This document shows, one piece after another, positions 9,166-18,301 of a stretch of DNA of 64,000 nucleotides; the first letter of the stretch is position 1; the number at the start of each line of letters is the position of its first letter. The stretch is taken from contig NZ_JAQJZJ010000004.1 of NCBI RefSeq assembly GCF_027988105.1, positions 310,001 to 374,000 on the forward strand. The letters are read 5' to 3'. Below the pieces are notes generated by a model, which was not told the DNA's origin, ran no database searches, and saw nothing but the letters and a program-made list of their open reading frames with translations. Position numbers and translations under genes: made by a program. The DNA comes from Pseudomonas aestuarii (lineage in GTDB: Bacteria; Pseudomonadota; Gammaproteobacteria; Pseudomonadales; Pseudomonadaceae).

Positions 9166-10043
9166 TTCAGGTCATCCATGCTTACACCCGCGGACGGGTC
9201 GAGTTGCTCGTACGGCTGCAAAATAGTCTTGCGCTGTTCGCCCAGTACCCAGGCGAAACCGCCGTAGACCACGGCCAGGCACATCAGGGTGAACAGTGCC
9301 ACCAGCCACCAGGGCACGATGCGCACCAGGCGCCGGCGGGTATCTTTCAGGCCCTGCCAGTGCGGCGAGACCTCGCGCGGCACGTCACCGCGCAGCTGGC
9401 GGATCTGCCGATAGAGGCTGTCGCGTACCGCTTCCAGTTCGAGCATGCCGCGCGGCAGCACGCGGTACTTGCCCTCGAAACCGAGCGACAGGCACAGGTA
9501 CATCAGCTCGAGCATCGGCAGGTGCTTGACCGGGTTGCGCGACAGGCGCTCGAGCAGCTGGAAGAACTTCTCGCCGCCGAAGGTCTCGTTGTGGAAGCTC
9601 GACAGCAGGCTCATCTGCGACCACTCGCTCTCGTTGCCCCAGGGCGTGGTCACCACGGCCTCGTCGACCACGGTGCAGAGCACGTAACGCGCGGCCATCA
9701 CCTGGCTGCTCTCGGCGCCTTCGTGCAGGGCGCGGTGCTCGAACAGCTTGAGCGCGCTGGCCAGACGCTGGTTGAGGGCACGCATGTCTTCGCTGTCGAA
9801 GCTGTGCTTGAGCCGCACCACTTCCGAGAGCAGCGCCGAGGCCGCGGCCACCAGCGGGTTGAGGCTGATGTTGAAGGTTTCCGCCGGGCGCAGGCGGGCG
9901 GCGTAGATCATCCGCTCTTCCAGTTGCTCGAATTTCGGCGGGGCGGCGAAGTCGGTCAGCGGGCTGTGCGCCGGGGCATCGCCTTTGCGGTTGAGGATGA
10001 CCGTCTTGTCGTCCTGACCGTATTCCATTTCCTTGGTCGTCAT
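9162..10043 (-). CDS. tssL: T6SS inner-membrane protein TssL (DotU), short form
   Basis: A 293-aa DotU/IcmH-type TssL. It is cytoplasmic up to a single C-terminal transmembrane segment at about residues 243-267 (WWLVALFTLMCLAVVYGG). There is no C-terminal OmpA-like peptidoglycan-binding domain, so cell-wall anchoring must come from another protein. The fold region has the typical conserved stretch YVLCTVVDEAVVTTPWG. It pairs with TssM, whose gene overlaps by 4 bp. Confidence 0.95.
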   Translation of the reverse strand: MTTKEMEYGQDDKTVILNRKGDAPAHSPLTDFAAPPKFEQLEERMIYAARLRPAETFNISLNPLVAAASALLSEVVRLKHSFDSEDMRALNQRLASALKLFEHRALHEGAESSQVMAARYVLCTVVDEAVVTTPWGNESEWSQMSLLSSFHNETFGGEKFFQLLERLSRNPVKHLPMLELMYLCLSLGFEGKYRVLPRGMLELEAVRDSLYRQIRQLRGDVPREVSPHWQGLKDTRRRLVRIVPWWLVALFTLMCLAVVYGGFAWVLGEQRKTILQPYEQLDPSAGVSMDDLK

Positions 10044-10044
10044 A

Positions 10045-11376
10045 TCAGTTCCTGATCGCCCAGAATTTCAGCTCAAGCCCGGAAAACTCGCCGGACACAT
10101 GGAAGGCAAAGCCGCCGGAGCGTTCCAGCTGCGCCAGTTCCTCGGAGCCGAGCTCCAAGGCGAAGTAGGTCTTGCCCGAGTGGAACGGGATCTGCCGTGG
10201 CGCCACCGGCAGCGGTTTGACCTTGATCCCCGGCAGGGCCAGGTTGACCAGTTGGCGGATGCTTTCCACCGGGCCGACCTTGAGGTGCGCCGGCAGGCGA
10301 TTGCGCAGCTCTTCCGAGTCGCACTGGGCACTGGCGGCGAGGACGAATGAGGAGGTGCCGAGCAGCTTGTGGTCGTGCAGCGGCGATACCTGGATGCCGT
10401 ACTGACGTTGTTGCAGCAGCAGTTCGATGGCGTGTTGTTCCAGCACCATCGACAGCACCTGGCGGATCGCATCCATCAGCTTGCGGAAGGACAGACCCTG
10501 GTCGCTGTGCAGGTAGCGGCTGTCCAGGCGCGGGCGCTTGGTCTCGCTGGAGAAGGTCGCCAGCTCGCCGAGCAGGCCCAGCAGCTCGCGGTAGATCTGC
10601 TCGGGGTGCACCTGTTCGATGCCCAGGTAATGGCGCAGCACCGGTTCGAAGCGGTTGATCAGCTGCAGCATCATGAAGTCGCCGACTTCCGCGCCGCCGA
10701 CCTTGCCGGTGGCGCTGATGCGTTCGGCGAGGATGTCGCCACGGTGGGCGAGCATGCTGATGACTTCCTTCAGGCAGCTGAGCAGGTAGCCCGAGGCCTG
10801 GAAGTTGACGTAGGTCGGGATAAATTCCGGATCGAGGCTGATCACCCCGTCCGGGGTGGTGTCGAGCACGTCGCACAGCTGCAGTTTGACGTAGGCCTGG
10901 TCGCGCTGCTGCTCGCCGAGTAGCAGGCGGAAATCCGGGCGGCCACAGCTGACCTGACTCGATGCACTGTCACCGGCGTTGGAGTCGGCGACTTCCTCGT
11001 CGAAGGCGGTGAAGCGCGCCAGCACGTCCTGCTGTTCCGGGCGGCGGCTCTCGATATGGTTGCCGGTGACCAGCGGCAGGGCCAGGTACACCGGAGTGTT
11101 GCCGGTGTTCGGCGGCACGTCGAGGGCCAGCGGCTCGCGCTCGGCACCGATATCGAACAGGCTGCCATCGGGCAGGATGCCGCTGGCCTTGCTCACCACC
11201 AACTTGCCCATGTTGAGGAACTGGCGATCGATCTCCAGTTCGAAAAAGCCCCACGCATAGCTGTCGAGTTTCTGCGTGCGGGTCTTCAGCTGGTAGTCGT
11301 AGTAACGGTCGTTCTGCTGGAAGTGCTGCGGGCGCAGCAGCATGCCTTCCTGCCAGACCACTTTATGCATGGCCAT
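10045..11376 (-). CDS. tssK: T6SS baseplate protein TssK (HsiJ)
   Basis: 443 aa, the usual TssK length, starting MAMHKVVWQEGMLLRPQHFQQ, which is the strongly conserved N-terminus of the family. TssK forms trimers that link the baseplate (TssE/F/G) to the TssJLM membrane complex. It sits between tssJ (3-bp gap) and tssL (1-bp gap) as in HSI-II. No frameshift or truncation is visible. Confidence 0.97.
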   Translation of the reverse strand: MAMHKVVWQEGMLLRPQHFQQNDRYYDYQLKTRTQKLDSYAWGFFELEIDRQFLNMGKLVVSKASGILPDGSLFDIGAEREPLALDVPPNTGNTPVYLALPLVTGNHIESRRPEQQDVLARFTAFDEEVADSNAGDSASSQVSCGRPDFRLLLGEQQRDQAYVKLQLCDVLDTTPDGVISLDPEFIPTYVNFQASGYLLSCLKEVISMLAHRGDILAERISATGKVGGAEVGDFMMLQLINRFEPVLRHYLGIEQVHPEQIYRELLGLLGELATFSSETKRPRLDSRYLHSDQGLSFRKLMDAIRQVLSMVLEQHAIELLLQQRQYGIQVSPLHDHKLLGTSSFVLAASAQCDSEELRNRLPAHLKVGPVESIRQLVNLALPGIKVKPLPVAPRQIPFHSGKTYFALELGSEELAQLERSGGFAFHVSGEFSGLELKFWAIRN

Positions 11377-11379
11377 GGC

Positions 11380-11871
11380 TTATTTCCCGTCCTTGGTGAG
11401 GTCATCCTGGGCCTTGATACCCAGGGCATCGAGGTTGAGCACGCTGGTGGTGCGCCCCTGTTCCTGCAGCGGGATGACCACGCGCCAGTTGCTTTCCGGC
11501 AGGTCGCGGTAGGCGGCCAGCACGCCGATATAGCGGCTACCCGGCTGGACAAAGAGTTTCAGCTCGCGCTGCTCGCCCGGCCTTAGCTCAAGTTCTTCGA
11601 GGGTGACCATGTCCGGCGCCAGGGCTTCTTTCGGGCGCTGGTAGAGCGAGAAGAAGTCGGCGGTCTCGAAGGCCACCGGGTGCTTGAGTTCGATCAGGCG
11701 CAGCACGATCGGCGAAGGCCGGCCATTGAGGTCCGGGTTGAGCTCATCGCTGCCGTTGAGGGTCAGGTCGAGTTTGGTCATGCTCGAATTCGGCGACAGC
11801 GCCGAGCAGCCGCCGAGGGCCAGTAAGGCGGCCAGCAGGACCAGGGGGAAAAAGCGCAACATGGGGGTCAT
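11380..11871 (-). CDS. tssJ: T6SS outer-membrane lipoprotein TssJ (Lip)
   Basis: 163 aa with a lipoprotein signal: hydrophobic core LVLLAALLA followed by lipobox LGGC with the acylated cysteine at residue 22. The mature part is a TssJ/SciN beta-sandwich (about 140 residues) that contacts the periplasmic end of TssM. The start overlaps the end of the upstream fha gene by 4 bp (ATGA), a translational coupling arrangement. The second in-frame ATG (residue 4) would also leave a full signal peptide. Confidence 0.94.
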   Translation of the reverse strand: MTPMLRFFPLVLLAALLALGGCSALSPNSSMTKLDLTLNGSDELNPDLNGRPSPIVLRLIELKHPVAFETADFFSLYQRPKEALAPDMVTLEELELRPGEQRELKLFVQPGSRYIGVLAAYRDLPESNWRVVIPLQEQGRTTSVLNLDALGIKAQDDLTKDGK

Positions 11872-13064
11872 CCTTGAACGTCGGTGTTGAGGGTGGCGAT
11901 CAGGCGAACCTGTTCTTCATAGGTGCTGGCGAAGTCGCGGGCGAACAGACGCTCGCTCCAGTCGTCGTTCTGCGTAAGCTGGGTGTGCAGCCGACGATAG
12001 GCGCGCCAGCGGCTGCCGGCGGTGGCGATCAATGGCTTACGCCCCTCGCGCTCGAAACGCAGGTTCAGGTGCTCCGGCGACAATTGCTCGAACATGCCCT
12101 TGACCGCCGCACGGCTGGCGGCCAGCAGCGCCACCTGATGGGCCTGCAGGTCGCGGAAACTGCGGCTTATGGTCTGCTCGGCGGACAGCGCGCCGGCCTT
12201 GCCGCCGCGCAGCAATACGCTCAGCGCCTCGCTGCTGTCGGCACTGTGCTTGAGCGGGTTATTGCCGGCGCTCTGCACCGTGGTCAGGGCCAGGCGCAGT
12301 TCGTTTTTCAGCTCGCTGCGGGTGCGCAGGCTCTGTTGCAGGCTGCCGACGCTCTGCTTGAGCAACCTGGCCGCATGCAGGGCCAGGGCCTCGCGGCCAT
12401 CGTCGTCGAGGTCGTCGAGCTTGACCCCGAGGGCCTCGCCGAATTTTTCCCAGAAGCTCAAAGGCAGGCGTACCGGCTCTGGCGCGCGCTTGGGCTGCGG
12501 TGCCGGCGTCGGCATCACCAGCTCGGGCACCTGCAGGTTCTCTTCGTCAAGCTGCGCGTAATCGCGCTGCTGCGCCTGCACGTTGTGCGGACGCAGGATC
12601 GCGGTCAGGTCATCGACCTCGGCGTACACCCGCTCCTGTTGTTCGAGGGCGGTCAGTGGGTCCAGGTCGAGAAAGGCGTCGTCTGGAATGATGCTGCCGG
12701 CCGGCTGCGAACGACCGATATCACCGGCGAACAGCGCCGGGTCCTGAATCAGCCGCGCGCGGATCTCGAACTCGCCGAAGCAATACACGCCGCCGTGCTC
12801 GATGCGTTGCGCCTGGCCCTTGCGCAGGCTGGCGCCGCTGTCTTTCAACTGGATGCCATTGCTGCTGGTGTCGGTCAGGAAGAACGCGCCATCGCGGTAG
12901 CTCACCTCGGCATGCCGGCTGGACAGCACGCGCTTGCGATCCGGAATCACCCAGTCGCATTCCTCCGCCCGGCCAATGATGCCGCCGGCTTGCTTGAAGG
13001 TTTTGGTGGTCAAAAGACCCGGCACAAACTGCTGTGCACTGACCACATCGAAGACCAGTTCCAT
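11868..13064 (-). CDS. fha: T6SS FHA-domain protein (Fha2/TagH)
   Basis: 398 aa. The N-terminal FHA domain (about residues 5-95) contains GR at the first phosphopeptide loop (IIGRAEECDWVIPD), then SSRHAEV and TSSNGIQL, the conserved FHA residues that read phosphothreonine. The C-terminal region is the TagH/ImpI-type domain. Together with the kinase and phosphatase at 3892-5626 it forms the likely threonine-phosphorylation switch of this T6SS. It lies directly downstream of a small lipoprotein gene. Confidence 0.94.
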   Translation of the reverse strand: MELVFDVVSAQQFVPGLLTTKTFKQAGGIIGRAEECDWVIPDRKRVLSSRHAEVSYRDGAFFLTDTSSNGIQLKDSGASLRKGQAQRIEHGGVYCFGEFEIRARLIQDPALFAGDIGRSQPAGSIIPDDAFLDLDPLTALEQQERVYAEVDDLTAILRPHNVQAQQRDYAQLDEENLQVPELVMPTPAPQPKRAPEPVRLPLSFWEKFGEALGVKLDDLDDDGREALALHAARLLKQSVGSLQQSLRTRSELKNELRLALTTVQSAGNNPLKHSADSSEALSVLLRGGKAGALSAEQTISRSFRDLQAHQVALLAASRAAVKGMFEQLSPEHLNLRFEREGRKPLIATAGSRWRAYRRLHTQLTQNDDWSERLFARDFASTYEEQVRLIATLNTDVQG

Positions 13065-13083
13065 GGTAGTTAACTCCTTGCGG

Positions 13084-13224
13084 TCAGTTGCCGCGTTGCA
13101 CTGCTTCGGGTTCGCCCAGAGGGCGGTATTGATCGTCGCTGAATTTGTAGTTGCCGCTGCAGCCGGTGAGGCAGAGGGCGACTAGCAGGGCGAGTAAGGC
13201 GGCGGGAAGGTCACGGTGAAACAT
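13084..13224 (-). CDS. Small lipoprotein, OrfX-like, of the T6SS cluster
   Basis: A 46-aa precursor MFHRDLPAALLALLVALC then LTGC, i.e. a signal peptide with lipobox LTGC; the mature part is only about 25 residues. An upstream in-frame ATG at 13281 exists, but the ATG at 13224 has a near-perfect ribosome binding site (AAGGAG, 8 nt upstream) and gives a proper signal sequence, so I use it. In HSI-II a small gene (orfX, PA1664) occupies the same place, just before fha2. No molecular function is known to me. Confidence 0.7.
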   Translation of the reverse strand: MFHRDLPAALLALLVALCLTGCSGNYKFSDDQYRPLGEPEAVQRGN

Positions 13225-13277
13225 CGAAGAGGCTCCTTGCGGTTCGAATGTGGGCAGATCAGATTGGTGGCGTGGCA

Positions 13278-14639
13278 TCAACTGGCCTTCTCCGGATGGT
13301 TGGGGAAGATGCGCCGCTTATTGGCCTTTTCCGGGCTATGTGGCAGCTGTTCCACACCAAGCGGGTAGTGGAAGGCCGAGGTATGGATATAGGGCGGGTC
13401 TAGGGCTTCGATGGCCGCCAGTGCTCTGGCGTGGCCTGCGGGATCAAAGGCGAGATCGGCGAAGGGCTTGAGATCGTCGGGGATGCGGTGCTGGTCGTCG
13501 TCCGGCAGTTCGAGCAGCGGCACCTGCCGTGATAACGCCTCCTGGTGCATCCGATGCAGACCCAGAAACGCCAGTTGCGGTCGGGTATGGCGCTCGTCGA
13601 TCAGGTAGACGGTATCGCCCCTAACTTCACATCTCCAGTGATTGCCTTCAGCTTTGGCGCGAGCATGGGCAATCGCCGCATTCTTCTGCGCCCGCTCCTT
13701 GACGTCGAAGCCGCTAAGGTCGTATCGCTCCCGTACTACCCGCTCGATATTGGCCGGATCGATGGCGGGGTCGGCGTAGCCGCCGCCGATATCCGAATGC
13801 ACCCCGACACCTTTCAGTTCGACAAAGTGTGCAGGCGCCGAGTGGCCATTCTTTACCGAGGTCAGCGGGAATTTCTCGCGCACCTCTTGGCCAGCGACCA
13901 GGTGATAGACGTACTGGGCGGACTCGGCTTTCAGGTTAAGGTTGAAATCGCCTTCATCGTCGTTGCCCGGCCAGTAGAAGGAGCCAACGCTGTCGTACAG
14001 GCCGACAAAGCGCACCCGGGTTTTAACCGTGCTGCGCGGGTACATATCCACCACGCGACGTGTTTGACCTTCGCGACTGCCGTGGCGCTGGCTATATGGT
14101 TTGCTGGCCATTAAAAGATTGGGGTTTAGTTTAATGTCCCAAATTGAAACAGTTTCTTTCCTGCCGCTGAAATCAGGAAGTCCGTGGTTGATCATATTGA
14201 CAAAATGTCTTGCCTGAGCGGCGCCTCGGCTAAAACCAAAGACATCGAATACTATTTCCCCGGTGTTAGCTGGAAGCTGTTCGAGTATTTCTGCGTGTAA
14301 TTTATTTCTGGCTTCATGTAGGCGCGTTTCACCACCGGTAGGGCCGATGGCAAAACCAAGTCCAAGAATGCTATCGCTACCCTTTGTTACCGTACCGATA
14401 CCTTCAATATACAGGTTGTAAATGTGTTTATTTAGATCATCCTTGTACAGGTCAGAAAGTTTAGCGATGTTCGTCATTGCTCTTGTAGTGCTTCTTCTGT
14501 CATTTTCTCTATTGTTACCCGTGCCGTCGAAAAATACGCCAACAATTACTTGTGGCACTTCACAGCAAAGAGCGCCGTCGTCAGTACCAGTGGAAATCTT
14601 TTTACTTATCTCAAATGCGGTATTGAAAGGGATGGTCAT
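13278..14639 (-). CDS. DUF2235 alpha/beta-hydrolase, Tle1-type T6SS phospholipase effector
   Basis: A 453-aa DUF2235 protein, the family of Tle1 lipase effectors. The family start motif VGVFFDGTGNN is at residues 33-43, the nucleophile elbow GFSRGA has the catalytic serine at about residue 137, and the YDSVGSF and SDIGGGY stretches carry the other active-site regions. There is no signal peptide. A longer reading frame begins with a TTG at 14654, but the ATG at 14639 has GAGGA 9-10 nt upstream. It closes a module vgrG - DUF4123 adaptor - lipoprotein - lipase inserted into the T6SS core operon. Its first third is visibly more AT-rich than the flanking core genes, suggesting acquired cargo. Substrate specificity (PLA1/PLA2) cannot be read from sequence. 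Confidence 0.88.
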   Translation of the reverse strand: MTIPFNTAFEISKKISTGTDDGALCCEVPQVIVGVFFDGTGNNRENDRRSTTRAMTNIAKLSDLYKDDLNKHIYNLYIEGIGTVTKGSDSILGLGFAIGPTGGETRLHEARNKLHAEILEQLPANTGEIVFDVFGFSRGAAQARHFVNMINHGLPDFSGRKETVSIWDIKLNPNLLMASKPYSQRHGSREGQTRRVVDMYPRSTVKTRVRFVGLYDSVGSFYWPGNDDEGDFNLNLKAESAQYVYHLVAGQEVREKFPLTSVKNGHSAPAHFVELKGVGVHSDIGGGYADPAIDPANIERVVRERYDLSGFDVKERAQKNAAIAHARAKAEGNHWRCEVRGDTVYLIDERHTRPQLAFLGLHRMHQEALSRQVPLLELPDDDQHRIPDDLKPFADLAFDPAGHARALAAIEALDPPYIHTSAFHYPLGVEQLPHSPEKANKRRIFPNHPEKAS

Positions 14640-14643
14640 AAAT

Positions 14644-15291
14644 TCAATCCTCAATCCCAGTAATTGGCTTCAGTGTTTTTTCTCGTATCAGCTGTTTGGT
14701 TATTGCTAGAAATGCTTTAGCGTCTCCAGAGGTCGCTCTGCCATTAGCCGTTGCGATTTTTTCAGCGCGTTCGTTTTTTCCGCACTCGTATTGATATGAG
14801 CAAGAGACTTTCAGAACGGCCTGTATTTCCCCATTTGCCCCGAACCCAAAAATAATGGTTGGTTCGTGTGTGTTTTTGCCAAAAGCATGTTGATAGTCTT
14901 TAAATAGCATGGTGAGGGTGGGGGCGAATGAAAGGTCGGCCTCATAAAATTTTTGGTTCTGGTATGAGAACCAGCGGGCATGGGCTGTTTTAGGAATAAA
15001 TTGCTTTCCAGCCAATACATGAAAGCCACCAGCTTTTGGCAGGCTCTGTGGGTTGTTGGGGTCCCAGGTACTACCACCGCTATAACCCCCGCCGGAGCTA
15101 TGTAATGTGTTCTTGGCGTTGGCTAAAGTAAGCTCTAAGGCATGTATCGGTTTGTCTGAACCAAACCCTAAGTTATATTCAACAAGCTGTGTGCTGTCAC
15201 TGGTTGCAATGCTGCATCCGGCTAGTGCGGACGTAACAAAATAAACGATCAGTGCACGTATGGACTTTTTAGAGATATATGCTTTTTGCAC
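14644..15291 (-). CDS. Lipoprotein, likely immunity protein (DUF2931-like) for the adjacent lipase
   Basis: 215 aa with a lipoprotein signal peptide ending in lipobox LAGC (cysteine at residue 26). The stretch HARWFSYQNQKFYEADL followed by a -TMLFKDYQ segment resembles DUF2931 proteins, which I recall as frequent neighbours of T6SS lipase genes in Pseudomonas; this assignment is from memory and uncertain. Tle effectors act in the periplasm and their immunity proteins are commonly periplasmic lipoproteins. The position between the DUF4123 adaptor (3-bp gap) and the DUF2235 lipase (4-bp gap) fits an immunity role. The gene is clearly AT-rich relative to the operon, with codons such as ATA, TTA and AAA that the core genes avoid. 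Confidence 0.68.
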   Translation of the reverse strand: MQKAYISKKSIRALIVYFVTSALAGCSIATSDSTQLVEYNLGFGSDKPIHALELTLANAKNTLHSSGGGYSGGSTWDPNNPQSLPKAGGFHVLAGKQFIPKTAHARWFSYQNQKFYEADLSFAPTLTMLFKDYQHAFGKNTHEPTIIFGFGANGEIQAVLKVSCSYQYECGKNERAEKIATANGRATSGDAKAFLAITKQLIREKTLKPITGIED

Positions 15292-15294
15292 CTT

Positions 15295-16182
15295 TCAGTC
15301 CTCTTGGTTATTCACGTTATCTGTGGCGTAGGTATCAGAAAACAGTTCGCTCAGTGACAACATGGGGTTTGCTTGCTTACTCTTCAGCGCCGTTTTTACC
15401 TGTGGTTCCTGCCAGAGCTGTTCACCTTGATCGAGCGCCTGTACCGCGAGAAATAATCGATCCTGGCGGTCGCTGATGCCGTGTTGTTGCAGGTGTTGAT
15501 CTAGTTGCTTTGCCCACTGGTATTGGTCCTGAGTTGTCCACTGTGACAGGGGCTCGGGGTAGTGCGTATGCAACTGACCGAGGAGGCGCGGGATGGCGCT
15601 GGCACGGGCCAGCGCCCGTTGCATGTCTGCGTCGATGGCGATTTCTGCCGGCGCCAGTGGCAGGGCTTCGGTGCTGACGGGTCGGCCCTGTAGCAGGCAT
15701 TCACGCGCCTCCAGAGGCAGCCAGGCGGACCAGCTTTCGCCGGCGCGGATGGCTTGGGTACGCCAGTAGTCGCAGGCCGGATCTTGCAGGCCGCTCATCA
15801 CCTGCGGGTCGTAGTAGCGCATCAAGGCCAGTTCGCCGCCTGCTAGGCGCGCGCCGAGCAGGTGGCGAAAGTGCTGGGTCAGTTCTGTCAGTGGGGCCGG
15901 GCTGGCGATCAGGATGCCCAGGGGGCGCTGCTCCAGCTGGACCAGCAACTCGTTCCATAGCCCCGGCTCACCATCCAATTTCAGTAACCAGGGGCCCTGT
16001 TCACTTAGCTCGGCGCGTGGGGTGTGCAGGAACAGGCTCTCCGCCTTCGGGTTGGAATGAGCGGTCCAGATATGTTGCAACAGCTTGGCGTCCTGGGCGC
16101 CATCGAGCAGGGCATAGATCGCCTGCTGTTCGTCCGCCGCACGTTGCTGCCAGTCTCTCAGCCAGTCGTGAAACTGCGTCAT
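15295..16182 (-). CDS. DUF4123 T6SS effector adaptor (Tap/TEC)
   Basis: 295 aa. The N-terminal half fits DUF4123 (YALLDGAQDAKLLQHIW near the start, then SPAPLTELTQHFRHLLGARL and a YYDP element), the domain of chaperone-adaptors that load a cargo effector on its cognate VgrG. Its start overlaps the end of the upstream vgrG by 4 bp, so the two are probably made together. By position the cargo is the DUF2235 lipase encoded two genes downstream. The last roughly 100 residues are helical and probably effector-specific. Confidence 0.87.
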   Translation of the reverse strand: MTQFHDWLRDWQQRAADEQQAIYALLDGAQDAKLLQHIWTAHSNPKAESLFLHTPRAELSEQGPWLLKLDGEPGLWNELLVQLEQRPLGILIASPAPLTELTQHFRHLLGARLAGGELALMRYYDPQVMSGLQDPACDYWRTQAIRAGESWSAWLPLEARECLLQGRPVSTEALPLAPAEIAIDADMQRALARASAIPRLLGQLHTHYPEPLSQWTTQDQYQWAKQLDQHLQQHGISDRQDRLFLAVQALDQGEQLWQEPQVKTALKSKQANPMLSLSELFSDTYATDNVNNQED

Positions 16183-18284
16183 GACGCGTTACCTGCCATG
16201 GCTTGGGCGCGCTTCTCTGCACACTCCTTGCAGAAGGGCACGGCTTGCTCAGCGGCGGTGATCAGACGCAACGGGGTCAAGCTGCTGCGCTTCGGTGCGG
16301 GCGGTACGCTGTTGAGCAGGGCTTGCTGGGTCAGCTCGCCCGCGCTGTCTTGATCCGCCGCGTTGGGGATGATTGGCGGTTTGATGGCGATTCCAGATCC
16401 CGCACCCGGCCCACCACCGGAGTTGATCTTGATGGTGGCGCCGCTGAGGGTGACGCCGCCGGGGTCGAGTTTGAGGAAGCTGCCGTCGCCTACGGCGGTG
16501 AGTTCCATGCCGGCGTCGATCACTACCTTGCTGCCGGCGTAATAGTGGATCTCGTTGCCGGCTTCGACGAACTGGCCGACGCCGATTTTCACGTGCTGTT
16601 TCTGGCCGACCGTGAGGTGGTCGTTGCTGCGCGCTTCCACCTTGCGGTCGGCGTGGGTGGTGCGGTGTTCTTCGAGCTGGAATTCGCTGTAGCTGTTGGC
16701 CTCGACCGTATCGTGGCGCTGGTTGCCGATACGGATTTTCTGGTCGTGCTCGATGTTTTCGTCCCAGTCGCGCTCGGCGTGCAGGTAGATCTGCTCCTCG
16801 CCCTTTTTATCTTCGATGCGCAGTTCGTTGTAACCGCCGCCGCCGGGGCTGCTCAGGGTCTTGAATAGCGAGCGGGTCTTGTTCGCCGGCAGTGGATAGG
16901 GCACCAGGTGTTCGGCGTGGTACAGGCAGCCGGTGACCAGCGGCTGGTCGGGGTCGCCTTCGAGGAAGGTCACCAGCACTTCCATGCCCACGCGCGGAAT
17001 GGCGATGCCGCCGTAGCGGTCGCCGGCCCAGCTGGAGGCGACGCGCAGCCAGCAGCTGGTTGTATCGTCGGCTTGGCCTTCGCGGTCCCAGTGGAACTGG
17101 ACCTTGACCCGACCGTACTCGTCGCAGTGGATTTCTTCGCCGGCGGGGCCGGTGACCACGGCGGTCTGGCTGCCCAGCACCTGGGGTTTCGGGTGCTTTA
17201 ACGTGGGGCGCCAGAGCACGTCCCAGGGGGTGGCGCTGAAGCGATTGCGGTAGCCCTGTTGAAAGCCGTCGCTGGCCGCGGTGTGACTGGTCACCGATTC
17301 TTCCAGCACCTGGGGCTGCTTGCCCTCATGGAAGATTTCGTTAAGTAGCCAGAGCTGGTTCCACTCCGCGCGCGGGTGGGCGCTGAGGTTGAGGTAATGG
17401 CCGCTGACCAGCAACGGTTGATCGCTGGCGCCGGTAGCCAGTTCGTAGTCGCTGCGGTGGCGTTCCAGGCTGCGTTTGCTCAGGTGCTTGCCGCGCTCGC
17501 GCTCGACGAAACGGCCGGGGTAGTCGTAGTCCTCGAGATCCGGGCTGAACTCGCTGGTGAACGCCGCTTCCATCAGCAGGCGCGGTTTTTCGAAGTCGTA
17601 ATCGCGGCGGCTCACCCGGCTGCTGCGGGTTTCCAGGCGCAGGGCGAAGCGCTTGATTACCGGCTCGGCGGCAACCAGGCCGCTGTCCTGCTGGTAGGCG
17701 GTGGGGGCGAGCTTGGGGAAGACGGTCTGGTCGTCGCCGAAGACCAGTACATGGCCTTGTTCACTGTGCTGGAAGTGGTAGTGAATGCCTTCTTCCTCGC
17801 ACAGGCGCTGGATGAAGTGCAGGTCGGACTCGTCGTATTGCACGCAGTAATCGCGTGCGGGATAGACCGTCGGGCCGAACTGGAAGGCGTAGGCGTTGCT
17901 CTGAATGCCATGTTCTTCGAGTACCTGGCCGATGATCTTTTCCACCGTCAGATGCTGGAAGATGCGCTGATTAAGGCGATGGGCCAGGTAGGCCAGTTGT
18001 GGGCGCAGGGTGACGTGGTAACGGCTCAGGCGCTGGCCGGACTCGCCCAGGGCGGCACGGTAGATCAGGCCATGGATGCCGTTGCCGCCAGGGGCGAAGG
18101 CCAGGAACGCCGGCTGGTGCAGCAGACTTTCCAGGTCGAGATCCGGGCGCTCGCTGATCAGCTCCAGTTCGAACACGAAGGGCTGGCTGAGCGCTTCGCG
18201 GCCAGTGAATTCGAGTACCTGCAGGTCGTGGGCGAGGCCCTCGATACTCAGGCTGAAGTGGGTCTGGTTAGCTGCATTGAACAT
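16179..18284 (-). CDS. vgrG: VgrG (TssI) spike protein, internal copy
   Basis: 701 aa. It has the same domain order as the other VgrG in this window, with very high similarity through the gp27-like and OB-fold parts (FNAANQTHFSLSIEG, then CVQYDESDLHFIQRLCEEEGIHYHF). After the beta-helix (PGGVTLSGATIKINSGGGPG) only about 70 residues remain, ending PFCKECAEKRAQ, a Cys-x-x-Cys tail without a recognisable enzymatic domain. It is coupled by 4-bp overlap to the DUF4123 adaptor. It lies between sfa and orfX, where the P. aeruginosa HSI-II cluster has no vgrG, so this module is an insertion relative to that arrangement. Confidence 0.95.
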   Translation of the reverse strand: MFNAANQTHFSLSIEGLAHDLQVLEFTGREALSQPFVFELELISERPDLDLESLLHQPAFLAFAPGGNGIHGLIYRAALGESGQRLSRYHVTLRPQLAYLAHRLNQRIFQHLTVEKIIGQVLEEHGIQSNAYAFQFGPTVYPARDYCVQYDESDLHFIQRLCEEEGIHYHFQHSEQGHVLVFGDDQTVFPKLAPTAYQQDSGLVAAEPVIKRFALRLETRSSRVSRRDYDFEKPRLLMEAAFTSEFSPDLEDYDYPGRFVERERGKHLSKRSLERHRSDYELATGASDQPLLVSGHYLNLSAHPRAEWNQLWLLNEIFHEGKQPQVLEESVTSHTAASDGFQQGYRNRFSATPWDVLWRPTLKHPKPQVLGSQTAVVTGPAGEEIHCDEYGRVKVQFHWDREGQADDTTSCWLRVASSWAGDRYGGIAIPRVGMEVLVTFLEGDPDQPLVTGCLYHAEHLVPYPLPANKTRSLFKTLSSPGGGGYNELRIEDKKGEEQIYLHAERDWDENIEHDQKIRIGNQRHDTVEANSYSEFQLEEHRTTHADRKVEARSNDHLTVGQKQHVKIGVGQFVEAGNEIHYYAGSKVVIDAGMELTAVGDGSFLKLDPGGVTLSGATIKINSGGGPGAGSGIAIKPPIIPNAADQDSAGELTQQALLNSVPPAPKRSSLTPLRLITAAEQAVPFCKECAEKRAQAMAGNAS

Positions 18285-18301
18285 GCTCTTCTCCTTAAGC
18301 C

